Assembly (NCBI RefSeq): GCF_020075705.1
Contig: NZ_JAIQUM010000061.1
Coordinates: forward strand, 1-31,391
Source: Metabacillus rhizolycopersici
Lineage (GTDB): Bacteria; Bacillota; Bacilli; Bacillales; Bacillaceae
Direction of reading: 5' to 3'
DNA: 31,391 nt
Each line of letters opens with the position of its first letter. The first letter of the stretch is position 1. Under the pieces are notes generated by a model, which was not told the origin of the DNA, searched no databases, and saw only the letters and a program-made list of their open reading frames with translations. The translations under genes were made by a program, and so were the position numbers. This document shows positions 7,826 to 16,355 of this stretch, in pieces.

Positions 7826-8150
7826 GATAAAATGGAAGCCTTTGAAGCATCTACATACCCTATATTTTGATTCCAAATCAGGTTAGCTATGCCATGAACA
7901 ATCACAGCAGTTCCAATCAACAAAACCCAATCAAACATACTGCTAAAAAGCCTGTTAAAATAGGTGTTGTTGCCAAAATTAAGGCAGATGTTGTTGGATC
8001 AGCTGTTTGTAAGCCTCTAAAAAATGACCATTGGTTAATAAATACACCAAAAACACCAAGAAAAATAACTGCAGGAAGATCTGATTTATTTACACGCTTA
8101 TTAGCAAACAGAGCCAGGCGCTGTTTGCCATTAGTGATGGGTGGGAAAAA
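7826..8150 (-). pseudogene. EamA/DMT-family transporter remnant with internal deletion
   Basis: The minus strand reads NKSDLPAVIFLGVFGVFINQ then WSFFRGLQTADPTTSALILA and TTPILTGFLAV, a typical half of an EamA (drug/metabolite transporter) protein. It then jumps frame to FDWVLLIGTAVIVHGIANLI and WNQNIGYVDASKASILS, a segment that lies over 100 residues later in intact family members. The N-terminus, the middle and the C-terminus are missing. A dispersed-repeat-like sequence (GGGGACTGACACATTTTTCC on the minus strand) abuts its 5' end near 8140-8170. Confidence 0.7.
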
Positions 8151-8192
8151 TGTGTCAGTCCCCTGTCATTCTTATTATCTTTGGGCTAACGT

Positions 8193-9047
8193 CTAAATAC
8201 GCATTAATGCGCCATTAGGCTTTGGTAACTCTTGATCTGTTATCCGATTCATTTTACAAAAATGTTCAAAAAATTGTTGTGCCAGCTCTCGTTCCTTTGG
8301 GTCACTTTTCAACGAAACTATATCAAGCAAAATTTGAGCCATCCATAAATTATCAAAATAACGGTATTTACCTGTATTCCATGTCATTTTTTGGGGGGAT
8401 TTTTCATTTACATAATATTCCCAGAAAAGCATCTGATCCGATTCCTGTTCTGTAAGTTGGAGTCTGTATTTTGAATGAGCAGGAGTATATCCATCTTCAC
8501 AAAGCTTACCGATAAAATCTTCATTCACCATATAGACACCTAAGATACGTCTGTCTTTTTCAGGCATGCTGGAATCTATTGCTGTTAACAGGACAGCGCT
8601 ATTTTGGTGCAAGCGGATGGGTTTGTTTGGCTTCCCCTTGTTATTACCACTTTTTATTACGCCTGAAAAAACCTTCCACTCTGAAAAAGAACCATTCTGT
8701 TCTTCTGTGTCACACCAAAAAACCATTTGTGATTCGGGATGAAGTTTATGATTTTTCATAAGTTTTTCATGGTCTAAGCGAAGTTCCAGGTTTTTTCGTT
8801 GTAGTTTTTTCTCCTCTTCCTTCTTCCATTCTTCCTCCTTTTGTTCCATTTCCTTTTTTTGTATAATTTTCTCAAGTGAATTAGCAACACTTTTATCATG
8901 CAGTTTTAGGTGCTTTCCAAATACATCGGGGAAAACAAACTTTTTATTTTCCGATGCGAAATGTATTTCAATACTAGAATCATTATGTTTAACTATACTA
9001 CCCATGCCAAAACTCTTGTGTGTAACTTTCTTATTGATTAGATTCAT
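8193..9047 (-). CDS. Conserved hypothetical protein, Tudor-like N-terminus
   Basis: A 284-aa soluble protein with an AAGGAGG ribosome binding site. Residues 5-45 (VTHKSFGMGSIVKHNDSSIE, HFASENKKFVFP) resemble the small beta-barrel at the C-terminus of PcrA/UvrD-like proteins that binds other proteins. A charged coiled coil follows (about 52-95, Lys/Glu-rich). The C-terminal ~170 residues contain FWCDTEEQNG, FSGVIKSGNNKGKP, DRRILGVYMVNEDF, the FWEYYVN motif and QQFFEHFCKMN. I remember similar bacterial proteins, some mis-annotated as malate synthase, but no proven function. It stands alone among decayed genes and looks intact. A nucleic-acid-related role is only a guess. Confidence 0.6.
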   Translation of the reverse strand: MNLINKKVTHKSFGMGSIVKHNDSSIEIHFASENKKFVFPDVFGKHLKLHDKSVANSLEKIIQKKEMEQKEEEWKKEEEKKLQRKNLELRLDHEKLMKNHKLHPESQMVFWCDTEEQNGSFSEWKVFSGVIKSGNNKGKPNKPIRLHQNSAVLLTAIDSSMPEKDRRILGVYMVNEDFIGKLCEDGYTPAHSKYRLQLTEQESDQMLFWEYYVNEKSPQKMTWNTGKYRYFDNLWMAQILLDIVSLKSDPKERELAQQFFEHFCKMNRITDQELPKPNGALMRI

Positions 9048-9364
9048 TATTCTAGGCCTCCTTGTAGAATAAAAACTCGATTACTATTAGATAGTAACTT
9101 GATAATCTTATTCAACTAACTTACGCTTAAAGCTCACACAACTGTTTGAATTTTTCTTCGGTTTAAAAAAGATATTAAAAAAACGTATCCATAATTCTAT
9201 CCGCAAAAAAATACAGCGGAATTCGGAATACGATTGAAAAAACAATTGTAAGACTATTGTAACATTTTTTTGAAAATATTACAAATTTCTGATTGACAAT
9301 ATATTTTATTGTGAGGTAAAATGGAGTTTTATTCTCTGCACTTCCTTGAAATAGCTATGAAATA
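9048..9364. other. Gene-free segment with one promoter-like sequence
   Basis: AT-rich DNA with no convincing frame. It contains the promoter-like pair at 9293-9322 that points right, toward the recombinase remnant. Confidence 0.5.
9293..9322 (+). promoter_or_regulatory. SigA-type promoter
   Basis: Perfect -35 TTGACA (9293-9298) and -10 TAAAAT (9317-9322) with an 18-base spacer. It lies just upstream of the serine-recombinase remnant, which no longer encodes a full protein. Confidence 0.55.
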
Positions 9365-9514
9365 AAGACCCCCAAAAAGTCGCGAAACTTCTGGAAAGCC
9401 CCTATAAATAACCACTTGATTACCGGTGATAAGTGGAATGATTCCACGATTAAACTAATCTTAACTAACCCTCATTACGTTGGAGACTTAGTTCAGGGGC
9501 GTACTACCACAGTA
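9365..9514 (+). pseudogene. Large serine recombinase remnant
   Basis: One plus-strand frame reads TPKKSRNF...HLITGDKWNDSTIKLILTN then PHYVGDLVQGRTTT. This is the characteristic end of the recombinase domain of SpoIVCA/phage-type large serine integrases (WxxSTIxxILxNPxYxG). The catalytic serine domain and the zinc-ribbon/coiled-coil C-terminus are absent, and similarity stops after GRTTT. It is direct evidence of a former prophage or integrative element at this spot. Confidence 0.75.
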
Positions 9515-9820
9515 AGTATTAACATTTCTTTCAGTTGCTCTTGTATTATTTCTTGAATTTTTGCCACTTCTTTTTTAATAGTATTAAAGTATTCGAATCG
9601 TAGGGAAAGGGGAAAAAAGTAAGAAATGTTCCGACTTCTAATACATTGCTTACCGAAATTCAAGATTGGCTGATGTTCTGAGCAGAAATGGCTAGAAAGA
9701 AACCACATGTTGATGATTCTTAAAGCAGCACAGGTTGGTTGCTGGTGAGACGAAGGTGGTCTCGAAGGTTACGGAGAAGGAGTCGGGTAGTGCCTTCACC
9801 TACCACCACCTGAATATGGT
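9515..9820. other. Mosaic junk between recombinase remnant and DUF2382 genes
   Basis: No supported gene. A minus-strand stretch (about 9520-9605) translates to a coiled-coil-like EYFNTIKKEVAKIQEIIQEQ and may be a scrap of another gene. A GGTAGTG/CACCTACC hairpin lies at about 9787-9807 without a T-run. Confidence 0.4.
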
Positions 9821-10348
9821 TTAGTCCTTAGTTTCAGATGGCGGCTTTTTTATGACATCCGCATCACCTGCAACGTCAACGTGTGCTGTTTCTTTTTTCA
9901 GCTTTTCCTTTATTTGTTTCATTTCTTCTATTTGACGTTTTGTAACCGATACTTCATTCACTTGCACAGGGTGTTTGTTTATTTCAACTTCTTCTTCTTT
10001 CAACGGAATTCGAAATTCCTCCTCATCTCCTGCTTCTATTACCATTTCTTCACGCTTAATCGGAACCGTGAACGTTTTCTGTTCTTCGACGACTTCTTTA
10101 TGAATCTTTACCTCACCCGTTTGTACTCGTTCTTTTTTTATGGCTAGCTGCTCTTCACGTAATTGAAGCGTTTGTTCTTTATTTCCATTTGTTTTTTTAG
10201 AGGGTCCGTCGATGTTCCTTCTCGCCTTCATTGTATAAATAATGCCGCCAACGATTGCTCCTAAAACGAGTCCTGTTACGACTGTAAAACCTGTTACCCA
10301 ACCAATTATGCTACCGATTATTGCACCAATAATAATATACTTTCCCAT
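9821..10348 (-). CDS. DUF2382 (YsnF/AvaK-type) protein with glycine-zipper membrane anchor
   Basis: A 175-aa protein with a perfect AGGAGGTCCT ribosome binding site. Residues 3-40 are two hydrophobic glycine-zipper segments (IIIGAIIGSIIGW, VTGLVLGAIVGGIIY), so it probably sits in the membrane. Residues 60-160 are the DUF2382 domain: LQLREEQLAIKKERVQTGEV, KIHKEVVEEQKTFTVPIKRE, then EVEINKHPVQVNEVSVTKRQ. This family is stress-associated in Bacillus (YsnF) and cyanobacteria (AvaK); no reaction is known. It follows a second DUF2382 gene by 80 bases with a hairpin between them, so the pair is probably one operon with partial termination. Confidence 0.85.
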   Translation of the reverse strand: MGKYIIIGAIIGSIIGWVTGFTVVTGLVLGAIVGGIIYTMKARRNIDGPSKKTNGNKEQTLQLREEQLAIKKERVQTGEVKIHKEVVEEQKTFTVPIKREEMVIEAGDEEEFRIPLKEEEVEINKHPVQVNEVSVTKRQIEEMKQIKEKLKKETAHVDVAGDADVIKKPPSETKD

Positions 10349-10393
10349 AGGACCTCCTGAAGTTCTTCTTTATGTAAAGAGGATGGAAAGAAA

Positions 10394-10418
10394 CCTACTT
10401 AACTAGAAGTTAAGTAGG
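10394..10418 (-). terminator. Intercistronic hairpin between the two DUF2382 genes
   Basis: CCTACTTAACT and AGTTAAGTAGG form a perfect 11-bp stem with a 3-base loop, followed on the minus strand by TTTCTTTCC. This may be an attenuating terminator or an mRNA-stabilising hairpin. Confidence 0.6.
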
Positions 10419-10427
10419 CGGGAACAA

Positions 10428-10907
10428 TTAGTCCTCTTTGATAAGATCTGTAGTACCATGTGATTCAACATCTGCAACTTCTTTACGAAGTACTTCGTGT
10501 ACTTGTTCTGTTTCCTGAACTGAACGTTTATGAGCGGAGACTTTACCAGTAACGACCGTATGCTTTTCTACATCAATTTTTTCAGCAGTTACTGGAATGT
10601 GAACCGTTTCTTCTTCTGTAATTGGTTCATTTGTTGGTTCGTGATCAACGACTCTTTGTTCAATGACGACTTGATCATGTGAAACAGGGACATTCACTGA
10701 TTGTTCTTCCTCAACAATGTCCTTATGAAGCGTCACATCACCCGTCTCCACCCGATATTTGTCGATTTCCAATTCTTCTTCACGAAGATCAAGATGTGCG
10801 TCTTCTGCTGCAAATTCTGTATCGGCAGTGCGATCTACTTCACGTACCTTTTTTTGAGTTTCTTTTTGAGTTTTTTCTTCGTTAAATAAAAAATCCAAAA
10901 AGGCCAT
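10428..10907 (-). CDS. DUF2382 (YsnF/AvaK-type) stress protein, soluble
   Basis: A 159-aa acidic protein with GGAGGTTTTCAGC before its ATG. It begins MAFLDFLFNEEKTQKETQKK and has no membrane segment. The DUF2382 repeats are clear: LDLREEELEIDKYRVETGDV, HKDIVEEEQSVNVPVSHDQV, then TVHIPVTAEKIDVEKHTVVT and VSAHKRSVQETEQVHEVLRK. It is longer in the DUF2382 region than the downstream paralogue, and the pair probably arose by duplication. It may act in the cytoplasm while the partner is membrane-bound (inference). No clear SigB promoter was found. Confidence 0.85.
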   Translation of the reverse strand: MAFLDFLFNEEKTQKETQKKVREVDRTADTEFAAEDAHLDLREEELEIDKYRVETGDVTLHKDIVEEEQSVNVPVSHDQVVIEQRVVDHEPTNEPITEEETVHIPVTAEKIDVEKHTVVTGKVSAHKRSVQETEQVHEVLRKEVADVESHGTTDLIKED

Positions 10908-11044
10908 GCTGAAAACCTCCTAAGGAATGTGTTTTGATCGTACAACTAGTAATGTTACCTACGTGAGTGAAAATATGTGCTTGAACTTTGGTGCCTGTTT
11001 CTAAAAAGGCTTTGCTAAGCCATTTGGTGTATTTTACATCCAAT

Positions 11045-11295
11045 GTAGACTTCTTCTTCAAGATCTATTTCTAGCTTATCCGCCATCTGAATGAGATAAA
11101 TGAGTATATCTGCCATTTCTTCTTTAATATTTTGTGTCGACCCAGCAATCGCTTCTTCACTGTTTTTCCACTGGAAATTTTCAAGAAGCTCATTTGCTTC
11201 TAGTGAAATTGAAATAGCTAAATCTTTTGGTCGTGGTACTTTTTCCAGCCTCTTTCATCGCGAAATTCTAGTATTTTTTGATAGATCTTCTCCAT
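11045..11295 (-). pseudogene. mazG-like pseudogene (copy 2)
   Basis: The sequence is nearly identical to the intact gene at 2394-2699 for about 250 bases. One base is missing in the run after the codons for KKYHD (three Cs in copy 1 become one C with an extra A), which shifts the frame into a TAG a few codons later. The 3' end, from the codons after EEEVY, is gone. The upstream DNA (11296-11395) is shared with copy 3. Confidence 0.9.
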
Positions 11296-11395
11296 TTATC
11301 TTTCTCTCCATTAGTACTTAATTTATGTAAATGCTTTATTCTTTCATTTTATCATTAGTTACAAATTATTGAAGTTTAGTTATACTTTGGAATCA
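11296..11395 (-). promoter_or_regulatory. Conserved mazG upstream region (copy 2), extended -10
   Basis: This stretch matches 24639-24723. Both hold TGATAAAAT, an extended -10 box (11346-11354 here, complement), about 50 bases before the start codon, with TTGTAAC upstream. Conservation beyond the gene implies that a whole promoter-mazG unit was duplicated. Confidence 0.5.
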
Positions 11396-11715
11396 GAAAC
11401 AAATTCAAAAGAGGATTTTGATCATAACTAAATACTACTATGGCAACTTTTTTGCCTAGAGTTCTCGTAAAAATATAAATCAAGGGATTTCAATACAAAC
11501 TTTACATAAGGTAGTTTAAATAAGCCTGTCACTTGTCGAATTTTAACAAATGACAGGCTTCCCACTTAATTTCATATGGTGGAAATTTTCATAAGCTCTT
11601 ACTACGAGTTGAAGTTTGTATTAAATCATCTACAAAAGTGGTAAAACATCCAGTTTCAAAAGTTGAACATTAGAGTATGATTAGATCGGTCAAATCAACC
11701 ATTTCCCCTTAATAT
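11396..11715. other. Gene-free segment with one hairpin
   Basis: There is no supported reading frame. A strong hairpin lies at 11522-11560 (AAGCCTGTCA pairing with TGACAGGCTT, helped by TTGT/ACAA). It may terminate the minus-strand AAA operon. Confidence 0.5.
11522..11560. terminator. Probable terminator hairpin
   Basis: A 10-bp perfect stem AAGCCTGTCA/TGACAGGCTT extended by TTGT/ACAA. The T-run is poor on both sides, so function as a terminator is uncertain. Confidence 0.5.
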
Positions 11716-12309
11716 TTATGGTCTAGGTAGTACCGTATAAGTATTCAATTTTCCGACTGGAACTACATTAAAGTAAGTTGTTTCATTATTTGGAAATTTA
11801 ACTGCGTATGATATCCCTCCACCAATGTCCTTTACGCCTCTGATTGTAACTTTACTTGGAACTGGTATTCCGATAGCTGCAGCATTTTCTGTTAATATCA
11901 GTTTTTCCTTTACTGGGGTTCCATCAACAAATATTGCCACTTCGTCCAAATCCACTTTGTTAAAGTCCCATATTAACATTCTAGCTTCTCCTCCATCAGA
12001 GCCAGCATTTGTCACTTCAAAATCTCGTGCTTCTATTTTCGCGTTTGTTTCGTCAGTAAATAATTTTTCGCCAGCTGCTGTAGATGTACTTATTCTGTTT
12101 GCAACCACTTCTTCTGCTGTTCCTTCATCAGTGAAACTGGTTGTGAAGAGGCTGCCAATCATGGCTAACCCAATTAAGATTAATGAAGTAATCCAAATGG
12201 ATTTACGGATAAATGCTTGATGTGGGATAATATCTTGTTCTGCAGGTTCTTGCTCATTGTCTAAATTTTGATTGTAAATTTGCTGGTGGTTCTGTTTATA
12301 TTTTTTCAT
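11716..12309 (-). CDS. Membrane-anchored protein with extracytoplasmic beta-rich domain (AAA operon, gene 3)
   Basis: 197 aa from the ATG at 12309, chosen because AAGGTGG sits 5 bases upstream. The Gln/Asn-rich N-terminus (about 35 aa) is predicted inside the cell, followed by one membrane helix (SIWITSLILIGLAMIGSLFT, about 37-58). An outside domain follows; its C-terminal ~90 residues look like a small beta sandwich (ARMLIWDFNKVDLDEVAIFV, VTIRGVKDIGGGISYAVKFP, YFNVVPVGKLNTYTVLP). I do not recognise the family. It starts 11 bases after the stop of the four-helix protein, so it is co-transcribed with the AAA+ gene. A receptor or adaptor coupling an outside event to the ATPase is one possibility. 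Confidence 0.65.
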   Translation of the reverse strand: MKKYKQNHQQIYNQNLDNEQEPAEQDIIPHQAFIRKSIWITSLILIGLAMIGSLFTTSFTDEGTAEEVVANRISTSTAAGEKLFTDETNAKIEARDFEVTNAGSDGGEARMLIWDFNKVDLDEVAIFVDGTPVKEKLILTENAAAIGIPVPSKVTIRGVKDIGGGISYAVKFPNNETTYFNVVPVGKLNTYTVLPRP

Positions 12310-12319
12310 ATTTTCCACC

Positions 12320-12757
12320 TTACATCTTGTGTACTTTATAACTTATTGGGTATTTACTGTACCAATAAGATAAATATACTCGCACGATAAGAATACTTAT
12401 TGTAGATAAGAGGATTGCAATTTCCTTCCCATAAAATAGCTTGTCTGCCCATAGATTTGCAAAGAATATTGCCATTTCAATTCCGACTAATGTAATAAAA
12501 AACATTTGTAACAAGGGCATCAATACTGGAAACCTTCTATTTAACCATCCTAGCCTCGGGTACTTATAGCTTAAAAATAAAAGTATTCCAAAAAAAGCTA
12601 CCAAGCCTAATGACAATCCCCCTCTTGGTGAACCAAGTTGATAAATTTCCAATAAGATAGGAAATTCCATTATAGGCCCAAAAATAATCATGATTAACAG
12701 TAAAGGATAAAATAAGTAATAAGCAATTGCACCTAGAATCGCAAATAATTTACCCAT
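12320..12757 (-). CDS. Four-helix integral membrane protein (AAA operon, gene 2)
   Basis: About 145 aa. The ATG at 12757 has AGGTG at good spacing; a GTG at 12766 is the alternative. Four hydrophobic segments are visible: LFAILGAIAYYLFYPLLLIM, GLSLGLVAFFGILLFLSY, LMPLLQMFFITLVGIEMAIF and IAILLSTISILIVRVYLSYW. The short conserved-looking loop SPRGG lies between helices one and two. No known family comes to mind. The start overlaps the end of the AAA+ gene by 8 bases, implying translational coupling. It could be a membrane platform for the ATPase (inference from gene order only). Confidence 0.65.
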   Translation of the reverse strand: MGKLFAILGAIAYYLFYPLLLIMIIFGPIMEFPILLEIYQLGSPRGGLSLGLVAFFGILLFLSYKYPRLGWLNRRFPVLMPLLQMFFITLVGIEMAIFFANLWADKLFYGKEIAILLSTISILIVRVYLSYWYSKYPISYKVHKM

Positions 12758-15700
12758 TAAATTCACCTACTTCCGAAATATCTTGTTGAACAATTGTAAC
12801 TAATTGTTCAACTGTAGGATTTGGTATTTTACTGACTCGCAAGGCGTGATTGCGTATCGTTAACTCACAAAGGTTTCGAACCATTCTACCATTACCAGCA
12901 TTTTTCATTTGATTTTTGGTGAAATTTGAAAGTAACATATCCTCGGTATCTGGGGAAACTTCATATCCTTTAGCTTTAAAGATAAGTCGACTTATTTGCA
13001 ATAATTCACTTGGCGTATAGTCCGGAAACTCAACAATATTAGGAAAACGTGATCGTAAACCAGCATTTGAGTCAAGGAATTCTTCCATATCTTCATCATA
13101 ACCTGCTAATATTACAATAATGTTTTCACGGTGATCATCCATGAATTTCACGATGGTATCTATAGCCTCTTGGCCAAAATCATTGTTACTTCCTAAAAGT
13201 GCATAGGCTTCATCAATGAATAAAACTCCACCTAGTGCCTTCTCTAGTACATTCCTCGTTTTGAGAGCGGTTTGCCCGACGTACCCTGCAACTAAACCAG
13301 AACGATCTGTTTCAACCATTTTATTTAGTTTAATGACCCCTATTTCTTTAAATCGTTTTGCTAAAATTCGAGCAATCATCGTTTTACCAGTACCAGGATT
13401 CCCTTTAAACACCATATGAAGAGATTGCGATCCCATATTTGGTAAGCCTAATTCTTCCCGCTTTTTTGCGATTTCAATTTGAGCTGAGAGTGAACGAACA
13501 AAATTCTTTATTTCTTCCATACCTATTACTTGTTCTAATTCTTTTAACGCCGTTTCATTTTTTACTACTGGGGCTATATGGAAGTCTTCTAAGGTTAATC
13601 TTGTTAGCTCTTCTACTGCTAAATCCGGATTTTCAACGATTCGTATGGATTGATTCCTGATTGCTTCCTCAAGTGTATTTCGAACAAGACGACCATTTCC
13701 ACTATCATTTTTACCTGGTATTTGCTTTTTCTCGTAATAGTTTACTAAGGCGGTTGTTACCTCACCTGACACTACAAAACCTTTTGATTTTGCAATGACA
13801 TCAGTCATTTGTGCTAATTGTTCCGCTGTATAATCAGTAAACGTAATGTTTAATGGAAAGCGAGAAGATAATCCGGGGTTAGACTTTAAGAAATTTTCCA
13901 TTTCATCAGTATACCCTGCAAGGATAACCACTAAGTTAGCACGATGATTTTCGATAAGCCGAACCAATGTATCAATTGCTTCTTTCCCAAACCCTCCTCC
14001 TACTGTTCCTTCTTCCACGAGGGAATAAGCTTCATCAATAAATAAAACTCCACCTATTGCACTTTCCACTACTTCAGTTGTTTTTACAGCAGTTTGACCT
14101 GCATATTCCGCCACTAGATTTGACCGGTCGACCTCAACAAGATGTCCTCGCTTTAAAATCCCCATGGAACTAAGCATAGTTGCAAGCAATCGAGCCATTG
14201 TCGTTTTACCAGTCCCAGGATTACCTGAGAAAATAATATTTAGCGTTTGCTCATTCTTTGTCTCTATTCCAGCTTCTTTTCGGCGTTTATTTGCTAAAAT
14301 TTGCTTTTCTAAAGTACGAATAAAATTTTTCACATTTTCTAAGCCGATGATATTCTTAAAAGCTGCATCTAAGTCAAATTCTTCCTTTACTCCAATTCCA
14401 AAATCGATATTTGTTAGAACATTTAAGGCAATTTCATTTTTGGTACTCTCACTTAACCGAACAGATTGTTTGCGGATTGCCTCTTCTATTAAATTACGAA
14501 CAAGACGACCATTCCCACTATCATTTCTTCCAGGTATCTGTTTCTTTTCGAATAATTCTACTAATCCTTCATGTGCTGTAGAATCAATAATATAATCACG
14601 TTGTTTTGCGTTTATAAGCGTCATTTCCAACATATCTTTAGGTGTATAATCTGGGAAATCTACAATAAACGGAAATCTTGAGCGAAGACCTGGATTTGAT
14701 TTTAGGAATATTTCCATTTCATTTGTGTAACCAGCAAGTATAACAACTAAATGATCTCGATGATCCTCCATTCCTTTCACTAAAGTATCAATAGCTTCTA
14801 GACCGAAACTGTCATGTTTGTTTCGAGCAAGTGTATAAGCCTCATCAACAAACAAAACACCTCCAAGTGCACTCTGTATTTTTTCATCCGTTTTAGGAGC
14901 TGTTGAACCGACATATTCCCCGACAAGGTCCTGCCTTGCTACTTCAACTAGTTGGCCTTGAGATAGTAGTCCCATTGCTTTTAAAATCCTGGAAATTAAT
15001 CTGGCAACCGTAGTTTTTCCTGTCCCAGGGTTCCCAGTAAAAACCATATGCAAAGCCATCGGACTTATTTTCCCTCCAAGCTCCTCCCGCTTTTTTTGTA
15101 ATTTGACAGTTTGCAATAGCTCATTAATAAAGTTTTTAACTGACTCCAAACCAATTAAACTGTTCAGTTCTTCCAAAATATCTTCTAATGTCTCTTCTTT
15201 AATAATAGAAATCTTTTTAAGTAAAATTGTTTCTTTTCCAGCATCGGCAATGACATGATTATCCTTCATTTTAATATTTATAGAATTACTACTAGAAATC
15301 ACACCTCTTGCCCGAGCATCTAACAAGACAGAAATAAAGTTATTTTCAACTAGATCTTCAATAGCTTCCCCATATTTTTTTGTAATTAAGATTTGTTTAG
15401 CAAGTTCAGTAAAAATGTTAGAATCAAAGTTTATGTTTAACTGTGCCTGGACATTTAATTTAGATGCAGCTTTTTTTAGTTGAGAAGATAATATTGTACT
15501 AAGCGAATCCATAGTTAATGGTTCTGTAAACGCAAAAGATTGAATCTCACGTAACAGACTGGGAGGTATCTGATTGGCAATTGATAACGGAATTTGCTGA
15601 CCTACTATCTTGTCCTTTACTTCAGCATCTATATAGAGAATTAAAAAGTAATCTGAAGCACTGACAACGATTCCTTCCGGTGTTCTAAAATAACCATCTT

Positions 15701-16355
15701 TAAAGAGTTTTGTAACATACTGAAGTACATCTGATTGAGCTTTTTCAAATCCAGTGAAACAAACAGTACCGATTCCATAACTAAATAAAGCAGAACAATC
15801 TACAATAAAATTCGTGTGGATATCTTTTTCACCGTATTGACTTAAATCGATCGTAGAAAAACTTTTATAAGGTGTCAGTTTTTTCGTGTAAAGTTCATTT
15901 ATTAAAATGTTCAAACTTCGATTTTTCCCAGTGCCAGTAGGACCACTGATTAAAATCGTATTTTGAATATTTCCCTTGTCTCTAGCCAAAAAGGCCTTCT
16001 TAAAGCAAACAAGTAAATCATCAATATACCTTTCTTGGCCTAATACATTGTTATTTAAATTGTACTTGATTTCATTAAACAGTTGATCAAGTTCTTCATT
16101 TGATTTGTTCAGAGTAAGACTTTTAATCCCAAGCTTAGCATCTCGTGCAGCTCCTTTTATCGCTCCGCTTGACTGAGGTATATCAGAGTAATTAACTCTT
16201 GGGTTGTTAGTTGTAGCTGGAATACTACTTGTCCCCACACTTGCTTGTCTTCCTAAAACACTTCTTTGTTTTCTCCCTCTAAACCCTTCCTTCTGAAGAA
16301 AATCAATTAGTTGAACCTCTGGTATAACAATCCTTAACCATTTCTGAAAACTCAT
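12750..16355 (-). CDS. Giant four-module AAA+ protein: degenerate ClpB-like module plus three CbxX/SpoVK modules
   Basis: About 1200 aa. I prefer the ATG at 16355 (AGGGTG 7 bases upstream); the ATG at 16388 has no ribosome binding site. Positions below count from 16388. Residues ~105-390 look like a ClpA/ClpB D2 AAA+ domain with damaged motifs: Walker A is GPTGTGKN (149-156), and Walker B is TVCFTGFEKAQ where family members have an Asp-Glu pair. Three CbxX/CfqX/SpoVK-type modules follow, each with intact Walker A GNPGTGKT (452, 722, 996) and LF[VI]DEAY (512-518, 782-788, 1056-1062). Each also has an LAGY/RSRFP arginine region and an SGNGR or AGNGR segment. Related proteins are rubisco activases, SpoVK and EccA; the substrate here is unknown. 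It is coupled to two membrane-protein genes. Confidence 0.85.
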   Translation of the reverse strand: MSFQKWLRIVIPEVQLIDFLQKEGFRGRKQRSVLGRQASVGTSSIPATTNNPRVNYSDIPQSSGAIKGAARDAKLGIKSLTLNKSNEELDQLFNEIKYNLNNNVLGQERYIDDLLVCFKKAFLARDKGNIQNTILISGPTGTGKNRSLNILINELYTKKLTPYKSFSTIDLSQYGEKDIHTNFIVDCSALFSYGIGTVCFTGFEKAQSDVLQYVTKLFKDGYFRTPEGIVVSASDYFLILYIDAEVKDKIVGQQIPLSIANQIPPSLLREIQSFAFTEPLTMDSLSTILSSQLKKAASKLNVQAQLNINFDSNIFTELAKQILITKKYGEAIEDLVENNFISVLLDARARGVISSSNSINIKMKDNHVIADAGKETILLKKISIIKEETLEDILEELNSLIGLESVKNFINELLQTVKLQKKREELGGKISPMALHMVFTGNPGTGKTTVARLISRILKAMGLLSQGQLVEVARQDLVGEYVGSTAPKTDEKIQSALGGVLFVDEAYTLARNKHDSFGLEAIDTLVKGMEDHRDHLVVILAGYTNEMEIFLKSNPGLRSRFPFIVDFPDYTPKDMLEMTLINAKQRDYIIDSTAHEGLVELFEKKQIPGRNDSGNGRLVRNLIEEAIRKQSVRLSESTKNEIALNVLTNIDFGIGVKEEFDLDAAFKNIIGLENVKNFIRTLEKQILANKRRKEAGIETKNEQTLNIIFSGNPGTGKTTMARLLATMLSSMGILKRGHLVEVDRSNLVAEYAGQTAVKTTEVVESAIGGVLFIDEAYSLVEEGTVGGGFGKEAIDTLVRLIENHRANLVVILAGYTDEMENFLKSNPGLSSRFPLNITFTDYTAEQLAQMTDVIAKSKGFVVSGEVTTALVNYYEKKQIPGKNDSGNGRLVRNTLEEAIRNQSIRIVENPDLAVEELTRLTLEDFHIAPVVKNETALKELEQVIGMEEIKNFVRSLSAQIEIAKKREELGLPNMGSQSLHMVFKGNPGTGKTMIARILAKRFKEIGVIKLNKMVETDRSGLVAGYVGQTALKTRNVLEKALGGVLFIDEAYALLGSNNDFGQEAIDTIVKFMDDHRENIIVILAGYDEDMEEFLDSNAGLRSRFPNIVEFPDYTPSELLQISRLIFKAKGYEVSPDTEDMLLSNFTKNQMKNAGNGRMVRNLCELTIRNHALRVSKIPNPTVEQLVTIVQQDISEVGEFNG

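Noticed and set aside
7867..8196. Plus-strand 109-aa frame
   Set aside because: It is the antisense of the EamA transporter remnant, whose family motifs are on the minus strand.
9493..9708. Minus-strand 71-aa frame with a coiled-coil-like end
   Set aside because: It overlaps the serine recombinase remnant, has no clear ribosome binding site and the N-terminal half is not protein-like; at most a scrap.
11100..11321. Plus-strand 73-aa frame
   Set aside because: It is the antisense of the mazG pseudogene.
13216..14595. Several plus-strand frames inside the AAA+ gene
   Set aside because: They are complements of the conserved Walker motif regions of the real minus-strand gene.
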